Shown here one piece after another: positions 1-5,360 of a stretch of DNA of 5,360 bases (its first letter is position 1; the number at the start of each line of letters is the position of its first letter). Origin of the DNA: Minisyncoccota bacterium (lineage in GTDB: Bacteria; Patescibacteriota; Minisyncoccia; Phycocordibacterales; Phycocordibacteraceae); contig JAQUAU010000054.1 of the NCBI GenBank assembly GCA_028687085.1, forward strand, positions 1 through 5,360, written 5' to 3'. A program made the position numbers and the translations under genes. The notes below the pieces were generated by a model, which was not told the DNA's origin, searched no databases, and saw nothing but the letters and a program-made list of their open reading frames with translations.

Positions 1-1818
1 GATACCTTCAGCAAGGTGCCCGGCGACAATCCCCGGATCGGGTGTGTAGCCCACGAGATCGCGCCGCGCGGCGCCGCCCAAGGCCTGGTGGATGATGGGC
101 CATACCGTTTTGCTGAACCACAGGAGGCTGTCCGCGTTTGGAGAATCCAGACTAGGCAAGGCGCCGACGAACAGAAAACCGGATCTTTCGGTAAAGCTTG
201 CAGACGTGGGCGCCACCTGTAGACAGTGCCCGAGTACGCTGCACTGCGCCACGCCTCCGCTTTGAAACTGATCTGCTTCCGCGGTCGATACCGCCAATAC
301 CAGGTCGGCTGCAGCCGCCAGCCGCATTTCCTCTTGCACCGTGATGGTGGCTTTATCGTTTTGCAGGATGGCGCGCCCTTGTTCGCGGAAACTGATCAGC
401 GCCTCGGCGTCATAGATGATGCGCGTGTTGGCGCTGATGAGGCCAGCCTTCTGCAGGCGGAGGATATGTGCCATATTGTGGGGGCGTGAGACCCAGAGAA
501 TGTCGTAATAATCGGCGCGTTCCCGCAGGAAGGATCGCAATTCGGAGGCATCCCGTCCGCGCATGACCTCAATTTCTTTCGGGATGTCGACATAAATCTC
601 TTCCCAGCTTTCGTAGGCATGGTTGGTACAGTAAATCGTGACCAATCCCAACTTTGAGAGTTCGTGAACAATACGGCAGGCGCGGGGGAACCCGGAGCCA
701 TAGCGGGGGCGAGGAATCCGGTCATCCACATAAAGGATGCGTAGTTCCGGGGAATGGCTGCGCGCGAGCAGGATATTCTTGGGATCGACCGGATACTGGG
801 CTTGCAAATAAGCAGTGTGTCGCCGCACAAAAATACATTGATTGCGCTCCATCAGCGTATTGGCATGCGCGCTGCCCCCGCTGCCAAACTCAAAGTGATA
901 GAGGACCACATCCGGATCATAGAGGACCTGATAGCCGTTTTCCCAGAGCCTGACGCAATAGTCGGTTTCCTCATAGTAGGCCGGAGCGAAGGCTTCATCA
1001 AAGCCGCCCATTTTCTGAAAGAGGGCGGTGCGTGTTAGGAGAAAGGCCCCGGAACAATAATCAACGGGACGACGAAAGCGATATTCGGGCCGATCCGGAT
1101 GCTCCCCCCGTCCGTAGCCCAGACAACTGCCATCCTGCCAGATAACGCTGCCGGCTTCTTGCAAGGCCCCGTCGAGATTGATGATCCTGCCCCCTACGGC
1201 ACCTGCGTGGCTATTTTCTGCAAGTATGGAGATGGCCGTTTCCACGGAACCTGGCAGGATTTGCGCGTCGTTGTTGAGGAGGAGCAGATACTCCCCTTTG
1301 ACCAGATCGCGTGCCTGGTTGCAGGCACGCAAAAAATGCAGATTGTGGCCGTTCCGGATGACGACTGCGCCATCCACGCGCTGCAAGAGGGCGTCGGTTG
1401 CATCCGTGGAGGCATTATCGATCAGTATCACTTCACTTTCGTTAGGGAGATGCTCCGCAAGGCCCTGCAAGCAGGCTAAGGTAAGCTCTGCCTGATTGTA
1501 GAGAACGATGACTACGCTGAGATGCGGATTCGGGGACGACGGCAGGGTGATGCGCTCCCCGGCGCCCAAAAAGTCGTGGAGCATGGCTTGGTAATGGCGC
1601 CGGGCGGTATCCTTGTCGGCGAATATACGGTATTGCAAGGCGGAGAGGGTCTTTTGAGGGTCTTGCCACGCTCCCGAGATGCCGGCCAACCGCTGCACGA
1701 GAGGCATGGCTTTGGCCTGTACGGCTAATTTTATTTCCAAACTGAGCGGCAACGCCCGATACAGCGAACGAAGCGCATGATAGACCGCATATTTCCCTTT
1801 ACCAGCCAACTGCCGCAT
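1..1818 (-). CDS. Two-domain glycosyltransferase (GT2 + GT4), 3' end cut by window edge
   Basis: The minus frame is open from the codon after the TAG at 1845-1843 down to position 1. I chose the ATG at 1818-1816, the first ATG after that stop; a GTG at 1836-1834 is an alternative, and neither has a strong ribosome site. Counting from that ATG, residues about 99-320 are a GT-A family 2 domain: SVVIVLYN strand, DNAST nucleotide-sugar loop (about 134), LLLLNNDA (the DxD-like metal site, about 179-186) and the acceptor/catalytic-base motif YYEETDY (about 281-287). From about 358 a GT-B family 4-like domain starts with ILYVDDRIPRPRYGSG, then YDAEAL, then the start of the C-terminal Rossmann half at GFLFVGAL (about 547). 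The nucleotide-binding EX7E region would lie beyond position 1. Such double transferases add two successive sugars to a surface polysaccharide or protein glycan in the cytoplasm (family knowledge). Donor and acceptor cannot be read. It lies 24 bases after the methyltransferase stop, in the same frame, so it may be the second half of one ancestral protein. Confidence 0.9.
   Translation of the reverse strand, partial: MRQLAGKGKYAVYHALRSLYRALPLSLEIKLAVQAKAMPLVQRLAGISGAWQDPQKTLSALQYRIFADKDTARRHYQAMLHDFLGAGERITLPSSPNPHLSVVIVLYNQAELTLACLQGLAEHLPNESEVILIDNASTDATDALLQRVDGAVVIRNGHNLHFLRACNQARDLVKGEYLLLLNNDAQILPGSVETAISILAENSHAGAVGGRIINLDGALQEAGSVIWQDGSCLGYGRGEHPDRPEYRFRRPVDYCSGAFLLTRTALFQKMGGFDEAFAPAYYEETDYCVRLWENGYQVLYDPDVVLYHFEFGSGGSAHANTLMERNQCIFVRRHTAYLQAQYPVDPKNILLARSHSPELRILYVDDRIPRPRYGSGFPRACRIVHELSKLGLVTIYCTNHAYESWEEIYVDIPKEIEVMRGRDASELRSFLRERADYYDILWVSRPHNMAHILRLQKAGLISANTRIIYDAEALISFREQGRAILQNDKATITVQEEMRLAAAADLVLAVSTAEADQFQSGGVAQCSVLGHCLQVAPTSASFTERSGFLFVGALPSLDSPNADSLLWFSKTVWPIIHQALGGAARRDLVGYTPDPGIVAGHLAEGI
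1309..1330 (-). repeat. Perfect 9-bp inverted repeat with 4-base loop inside the GT2 domain
   Basis: GCGTGCCTG and CAGGCACGC flank the loop GTTG. The hairpin falls on the codons for RACNQAR just before the NND motif of the glycosyltransferase. No T-run follows on either strand, so it is not an intrinsic terminator. The structure is certain as a pattern; a function is not. Confidence 0.4.
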
Positions 1819-1842
1819 CTGCTTCGTAATCCCCACAGCCTT

Positions 1843-1845
1843 CTA
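1843..1845 (-). other. In-frame amber stop between methyltransferase and glycosyltransferase frames
   Basis: The plus-strand bases cta read TAG on the minus strand. Lower codon coordinates of the methyltransferase and of the glycosyltransferase are both 1 modulo 3, and I read every codon from 1842 to position 1 without another stop. The residues on each side are RTLSQK and KAVGITKQMRQLAG, so helical, charged sequence continues across the stop. This could be a nonsense mutation in a fused gene, a true gene boundary with reinitiation at the ATG 24 bases on, or a sequencing error. Confidence 0.85.
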
Positions 1846-2628
1846 TTTCTGACTCAGGGTACGAATGGTTTCATCCCGCTGCTGCAGTTCATGTTGGAAT
1901 TGCATTTGCTGAAAATAGGTTTGTGCGCGCTGAACGACGCAGTCGCCCAAGCGGGAGAATATCAGACGCCAATCATCCCCTTCGCTGGGTGATAGCCCAG
2001 CAATCCAGCGGGCCGTCTCTGGTGCTTTCTCGCCTACGGTGAATATCGACAGGCCATGGCTATGGAAGAAATGGAAGTGCGGAAAACGCGCATCAAGTTC
2101 GCGCACGAAGCGCCAGACGCCAAAATCTTTTTCATAGACGTTGCTATCATGAAAAACTACCACGGCCTGAGGACTTAACTTGGGAAACCAGGTTTCAAAG
2201 TCATGACGCACTGCATCATAGGTGTGCAAGCCATCAATGTGTAAAAGATCCACGCTGCCATCCGCGAACTGGTCCAACGCCTCATCAAAGGTCATTCTCA
2301 ACAGATGGGAGAAATCCTGATACTGCTGCTGATTATGTGACAGGACATGCTCGTAGATATCGCCGCCATAAGATCCGGTATGGGCATCACCCTGCCAAGT
2401 GTCGACCGCAAAGCACTGCGTGCCAGTACTATGTTCTTTAACACTTTGGCAAAAAGCAAAATAGGAATCCCCAAGGTGGGTTCCCAATTCCACAAAGATC
2501 TTTGGACGCCATTGTTCCATGCACCAGAGTGCGAAAGGAATATGCCCCTGCCAGGCGGTGATGGAACTTTGATGAAGCGGTACTTGAAATGCTGCAGTGC
2601 TGAGGTGGGAAAATGCATCGTTAGTCAT
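1843..2628 (-). CDS. Class I SAM-dependent methyltransferase (Methyltransf_24-like) with C-terminal coiled coil
   Basis: 261 residues from the ATG at 2628-2626. An in-frame GTG at 2637-2635 would add three residues, but the GAG of TAGAGTGATTATC is better placed for the ATG. Motif I FVELGTHLGDS (45-55) is the SAM-binding glycine loop. AVDTWQGDAHTGSYG (74-88), LLHIDGLHTYDAV (128-140) and VVVFHDSN (156-163) are the blocks typical of cephalosporin-hydroxylase/Methyltransf_24-type enzymes associated with glycan loci. The core ends near residue 200. Residues about 232-261 are rich in Q, E and R and look like a helical coiled coil that stops abruptly at TAG. Family members commonly sit next to, or are fused to, glycosyltransferases and are thought to methylate sugars; the substrate here is unknown. 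It starts 81 bases after the lipoprotein stop, and its G+C looks lower than that of the upstream genes. The in-frame continuation into the glycosyltransferase suggests a split fusion. Confidence 0.87.
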   Translation of the reverse strand: MTNDAFSHLSTAAFQVPLHQSSITAWQGHIPFALWCMEQWRPKIFVELGTHLGDSYFAFCQSVKEHSTGTQCFAVDTWQGDAHTGSYGGDIYEHVLSHNQQQYQDFSHLLRMTFDEALDQFADGSVDLLHIDGLHTYDAVRHDFETWFPKLSPQAVVVFHDSNVYEKDFGVWRFVRELDARFPHFHFFHSHGLSIFTVGEKAPETARWIAGLSPSEGDDWRLIFSRLGDCVVQRAQTYFQQMQFQHELQQRDETIRTLSQK

Positions 2629-2709
2629 GATAATCACTCTATGTTTGGGCGTGTGGGTCGCTCTGGTTCATGGTAATGGACTTGGTATTTTACCGGAAAG
2701 AATTCGTCG

Positions 2710-3108
2710 TTATTTGCGACTGGACGACCACCGAATGGCTTCTCCACTATAGATGGGAGTGATCTGTGGAGAAAGGTTTTGATAGTTGCCACCGGAGGGG
2801 TTGAACTGGACCTGGGCGGGGCTGCTGCGGCTTTCGTTGTGGAGAATCACGGCATCGGCGCCCAAGGCAGCGGCGTGCTTTTCGATGATGGCGATGACCT
2901 GAGCAGATGGGGTGCCGCTTGGTGCCTCGGCGTGGATCTTGGCGATGGCGGTGTAGGGGCGATCCGGGGCTTTGCTGAGGGTTTCCACCAGCGAGGTGGG
3001 GGCGTAGCGGGTACTGCTCAGGGCGCTTACCTGTACCTGTGGTCCGGCGGCGCAGCCCGCCAGTCCGAGCAAGGCGGTAATGATAAGACAGGGTTTGGCA
3101 GCCTTCAT
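2710..3108 (-). CDS. Small outer-membrane-type lipoprotein of unknown function
   Basis: 132 residues beginning MKAAKPCLIITALLGLAGC: a short basic N-region, a hydrophobic core and a lipobox LAGC with the modified cysteine at 19. Residue +2 is alanine, not aspartate, which by the Lol rule predicts sorting to the outer membrane. The mature part has STRYAPTSLVETL (32-44), then PYTAIAKIHAEAP (51-63) and a helix ending in LGADAVILH (82-90). The 'lGADAVI' ending resembles the compact alpha/beta fold of YbjQ/RcsF-like and DUF4156-like lipoproteins; this is a resemblance only. The C-terminal 40 residues are rich in S, N, P and Q and probably flexible. The ATG overlaps the parvulin stop as ATGA, so translation is likely coupled. 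An AGAGG stands 10 bases upstream of the start. I do not recognise a specific gene; the placement suggests an accessory role in surface protein export or envelope maintenance. Confidence 0.85.
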   Translation of the reverse strand: MKAAKPCLIITALLGLAGCAAGPQVQVSALSSTRYAPTSLVETLSKAPDRPYTAIAKIHAEAPSGTPSAQVIAIIEKHAAALGADAVILHNESRSSPAQVQFNPSGGNYQNLSPQITPIYSGEAIRWSSSRK

Positions 3109-3896
3109 GGTTTTTTGGCCTCTGATGATGTGCTGGCGGTAGTCTCTAATGTTATTTTAGCCTGGGAACGGAGTTTTTGCAGATACTCGGCGGTTTTCTG
3201 ATTGCGCAATTCCGCTTCCAGTTGCGCGGAGACGGCGCTGAGGGGGAGGACCGTGGCGGGCCGCTCACCCAGCACCTGGACGACGGCGAAGCCTTCGGGA
3301 ACCGAGATCGGGCCGGTGACCTCGCCGGACTTTACCTCGCGGATATGGGCGAGAATGGGGGCCGGGATCTGATTGTCGGCCAGCCAGCCTAGTTCACCGC
3401 CCAAGGTGGGGTTGGGTCCTTGGGAGTGGTCGGCGGCCAGCACGGAGAAGTTCCGGCCTTTTTGGAGATCGGTAATGATTTTCTCCGCATCGGCATAGCT
3501 GGGCACGACGATTTCGCGCAGCCGGAATTGATGCTTGGGCGCGGTTTTGACCAGGTCCTCATAGCGGGCGTGGATTGCCTTCTCGCTGACGGAGTGTTTG
3601 GCGAGATAATGGGCCAGGGCCTCATTGATAAGGAGATTTTCTTTCTCGTTAGCCAATGCTTGCCGGAACCCTGCGCTCTGCTCGATGCCTTCTTTTTTGG
3701 CCTGTTGCAGGAGCAGTGTGCGGTTGATGAGGGTTTGCAGGGTTTCCTTGGCGATGGCCGGATTGCCTTTGGCGGCCGGGTTGGCGGCGACTAGCTGAGC
3801 CTCGGTGAGGATCTGGCCATTGACGGTGGCCAGGTTGGCCGCCAGAGCGGTACCGGGTAGCAGGGATAGGGCGAGCAGAATGGGGGCCAGGCGCAT
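3105..3896 (-). CDS. Secreted PpiC/SurA-like parvulin peptidyl-prolyl isomerase or chaperone
   Basis: 263 residues. MRLAPILLALSLLPGTALA is a Sec signal peptide with an ALA-A cleavage site after residue 19, so the protein is periplasmic. Residues about 20-118 form the helical SurA/PpiC-like chaperone part (NLATVNGQILTEAQL, then INRTLLLQQAKKEGI). Residues about 121-212 are the rotamase domain, with FRLREIVV (124-131), GRNFSVLAADHSQGP (147-161), GGELGWL (166-172), and GPISVPEGFAVVQVLGER (195-212). A charged tail with a low-complexity T/S/E/K end follows. The usual parvulin histidine in the first strand is E128 and the one in the last strand is A204, so catalysis may be weak and chaperoning may be the main role. 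It starts 9 bases after the tpsB stop with a good AGAGGA site. The likely client is the barrel itself or its exported passenger (inference). Confidence 0.92.
   Translation of the reverse strand: MRLAPILLALSLLPGTALAANLATVNGQILTEAQLVAANPAAKGNPAIAKETLQTLINRTLLLQQAKKEGIEQSAGFRQALANEKENLLINEALAHYLAKHSVSEKAIHARYEDLVKTAPKHQFRLREIVVPSYADAEKIITDLQKGRNFSVLAADHSQGPNPTLGGELGWLADNQIPAPILAHIREVKSGEVTGPISVPEGFAVVQVLGERPATVLPLSAVSAQLEAELRNQKTAEYLQKLRSQAKITLETTASTSSEAKKP
3119..3123 (-). promoter_or_regulatory. Ribosome binding site AGAGG for the lipoprotein gene
   Basis: AGAGG lies inside the last codons of the parvulin gene, 10 bases before the lipoprotein ATG, with an A-rich spacer. Together with the ATGA stop/start overlap it supports the chosen start and translational coupling. 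Confidence 0.55.
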
Positions 3897-3901
3897 GGTT
3901 T

Positions 3902-3907
3902 TCCTCT
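3902..3907 (-). promoter_or_regulatory. Ribosome binding site AGAGGA for the parvulin gene, overlapping the tpsB stop
   Basis: On the minus strand the bases TAGAGGAAAACCATG hold the tpsB stop TAG, the Shine-Dalgarno AGAGGA sharing its AG, a 5-base spacer and the parvulin ATG. This fixes the parvulin start and implies that ribosomes finishing tpsB feed the next gene. Confidence 0.75.
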
Positions 3908-5360
3908 AAAAGCTTTGTTGCAGAATGAAATAGGCGTCGATCCGATTTTTGCGGAGATTCACGACGGTGCTGGCAGGATAGACACTATGCCCCACCGGTA
4001 GGGCGCTCAGCACGGAAATGCTTGTGCCCCAGGGGGTGCTGAGGTTCAAGCCCACGCCCACGTCCGAAAGATTTTGCCAGGGGGCCTGCCGGGGCGAAAG
4101 GTAGTAGCTGGTCACGCCCGCTGTCTCGAAAAAGAGCGAGCCGGTGGCGCTGATGCCATAATGGTGAGCGGCGGGGCTCTGCAGGGCAAGGCGCGCCGAG
4201 TAACCGCTGTCACCCACGAGAATACCCGGGTAGTAGGCCGATACGCTGCCAAAGCCGCCCACCACCCACTGCTGGTTTTGCGGCAAGGTGTTGAAGGCCC
4301 ACTGGCCGTTGCCGGTAAACTGGGCGCTCATGCCCAAAGGCAGGCTCTGGGTGTAGTTGGTGTTGAAGGTCAGGTAGCGGAACTTCGGCGTCGGGGCGCT
4401 GGGGGCGTTGATGAACGTGCCATGGTAACCGGTGACCCCTTGGTTGTAATTGAACCCTAGTGTCGCGCTGCCGGCCATGCCGAAGGGATGCACGATGCGG
4501 CTGTAGGCGGCGCCCAGAGTGTAGTAGCCATAGTCCTGTTTGGTGAGGGTGTACACCCCCTGCAGGGCGGTGACTTTGTTGCCGACGATGGTGTAGCCTT
4601 CGTTGACGCTGAAGCGGCTGTTGGTGTCGGCGTAGAGGAGTTGGCTGCCATTCAACGTATAGCTGACAATGTTGCCGGTGAAGTAATAGGGGGCGGTTTG
4701 GCCAAGCCGGTAATGGGTCCACTGGCTGGTGAAGCCGTAGGTCCCCCAGGGGGTGATGGAATTGATGCCGACGGAGCCTTGGTAGTAGGTGCTGCCGACA
4801 CTATCCTTGCTGAGGCTGGGGATGCCGTTGGTATAGCTGCCGTCAATCTCCAAACCCGCGCCGGGGCGGAGGTAGACGCTGCCACCACCCACGTAGTTAC
4901 TGGTGTAGCGGCTGCCATAGTTGCCAAAGAGCAGGTTGCCACCGAGCCACCGATAGCCCGGCAGGGGCGTTTGCTGCACGTTCAGGGTGGAGCCGCCCGG
5001 ATTTTCCGCCGGGGCAAAGCCCACCTGAATCTGCTGGCCGTTGCGCGTGCTGTAGGCGTCGGCGAGGATATTGCGGCGGATGATGGTGGATTCGCTGAGG
5101 CTTTCGCCATTCAGCCCGGTGTAGAACCAACCCAGGCCGGAGGCGATGTTTTTGTCCGTGAGCTGGCCCTGGACGACCATGATGTGGATATTTTTCCCTT
5201 CCACCGCAGCCTTGACGGCCACCAGAAAGTAACCTTCCTTGCGGTAAGCCGTCGAGAGCGTGCCTACAGCCGCCTTGGGGTTGGCGGCCTGCGCGAGGAT
5301 CCGGTGGATACGCTGGTCGGAGAGCAGGGTGTTGCCGGTGACCAGGTAACGGTAGCCGTG
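3906..5360 (-). CDS. TpsB/ShlB/FhaC-like outer-membrane two-partner secretion transporter, 5' end missing
   Basis: 484 residues are visible and the frame is open to the right edge. A GTG at 5222-5220 is not the start, because the upstream codons continue a recognisable POTRA domain. Residues about 4-66 (RYLVTGNTLLSDQRIHRIL, then AYRKEGYFLV and GKNIHIMVVQGQL) are a POTRA_2 module; about 68-130, ending in PAENPGGSTLNVQQ, look like the second POTRA. From about 136 to the end alternating aromatic and small residues form a beta barrel that terminates in the phenylalanine expected for BAM recognition (ILQQSF). TpsB proteins export large TpsA adhesins or haemolysins across the outer membrane. Typical length is about 550-600, so roughly 70-110 N-terminal residues (signal peptide, plug helix) are probably missing. 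The hallmark VRGY/F loop motif reads VSAY (373-376), and the FxDxG strand reads FETAG (411-415), so it is a divergent member. It heads the coupled tpsB-parvulin-lipoprotein run. Confidence 0.85.
   Translation of the reverse strand, partial: HGYRYLVTGNTLLSDQRIHRILAQAANPKAAVGTLSTAYRKEGYFLVAVKAAVEGKNIHIMVVQGQLTDKNIASGLGWFYTGLNGESLSESTIIRRNILADAYSTRNGQQIQVGFAPAENPGGSTLNVQQTPLPGYRWLGGNLLFGNYGSRYTSNYVGGGSVYLRPGAGLEIDGSYTNGIPSLSKDSVGSTYYQGSVGINSITPWGTYGFTSQWTHYRLGQTAPYYFTGNIVSYTLNGSQLLYADTNSRFSVNEGYTIVGNKVTALQGVYTLTKQDYGYYTLGAAYSRIVHPFGMAGSATLGFNYNQGVTGYHGTFINAPSAPTPKFRYLTFNTNYTQSLPLGMSAQFTGNGQWAFNTLPQNQQWVVGGFGSVSAYYPGILVGDSGYSARLALQSPAAHHYGISATGSLFFETAGVTSYYLSPRQAPWQNLSDVGVGLNLSTPWGTSISVLSALPVGHSVYPASTVVNLRKNRIDAYFILQQSF

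Noticed and set aside
61..74. 14-bp perfect palindrome of G and C in the glycosyltransferase
   Set aside because: It encodes an A/R stretch in a GC-rich codon context and has no partner copies in the window; likely chance.
396..830. Minus-strand open frame of 144 codons
   Set aside because: It is a different frame of the same strand as the glycosyltransferase; the motif-bearing frame is the one with codons starting at 1 modulo 3.
16..1728. Several plus-strand open frames (for example 1099-1479 and 226-489)
   Set aside because: They lie antisense to a continuous minus-strand frame with clear GT2 and GT4 motifs; their translations show no recognisable domain.
2684..2694. Possible promoter -10 (TAAAAT) or small hairpin GGTA-TTT-TACC in the gap before the methyltransferase
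   Set aside because: No recognisable -35 hexamer at 17-18 bases, and the hairpin has a 4-bp stem with no T-run, so neither a promoter nor a terminator is supported.
2740..2773. 8-bp inverted repeat TTCTCCAC / GTGGAGAA with an 18-base spacer near the end of the lipoprotein gene
   Set aside because: Long loop, short arms, inside coding sequence and no T-run; probably chance.
3906..5222. GTG at 5222 as the start of the TpsB gene
   Set aside because: The 46 codons upstream to the window edge are open and encode the first half of a POTRA domain, so the gene starts outside the window.

Overview
The window is a compact stretch in which every supportable gene lies on the minus strand. Nothing convincing is coded on the plus strand; its open frames are antisense shadows of the minus-strand genes. 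The protein set (outer-membrane TpsB/Omp85 barrel, SurA/PpiC-type periplasmic foldase, outer-membrane-type lipoprotein, sugar-polymer enzymes) points to a Gram-negative proteobacterium of moderately high G+C. The overall look recalls acidophilic gammaproteobacteria such as Acidithiobacillus, but that is an impression, not something the sequence proves.

In transcription order (high to low coordinates), the first part is an envelope/secretion module. It starts with the C-terminal 484 residues of a two-partner-secretion (TpsB, ShlB/FhaC-like) transporter, 5360-3906, whose N-terminus lies outside the window. After 9 bases comes a secreted PpiC/SurA-like parvulin, 3896-3105, whose Shine-Dalgarno overlaps the tpsB stop. 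A small lipoprotein, 3108-2710, follows, overlapping the parvulin stop by ATGA. The tight spacing argues for one translationally coupled operon that exports and folds a surface protein and adds a lipoprotein of unknown role. The exported TpsA partner is not in the window.

After an 81-base gap comes a glycan module of visibly lower G+C: a FkbM/Methyltransf_24-like SAM methyltransferase with a C-terminal coiled coil (2628-1843), then a two-domain glycosyltransferase, GT2 followed by GT4 (from about 1818 to beyond position 1). The two lie in the same reading frame. A single TAG at 1845-1843 is the only stop between 2637 and the left edge of the window, so the pair looks like a methyltransferase-coiled coil-GT2-GT4 polypeptide that has been split, or that is fused in relatives. 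The likely job is building and methyl-decorating a surface polysaccharide or a protein-linked glycan.

The points most worth a second look are: the in-frame amber stop; the loss of both hallmark barrel motifs (VRGY/F and FxDxG) in the TpsB; the absence of the catalytic histidine pair in the parvulin; and the operonic linkage of TpsB, parvulin and lipoprotein. No RNA genes, insertion sequences, CRISPR arrays, attachment sites or convincing terminators were seen.
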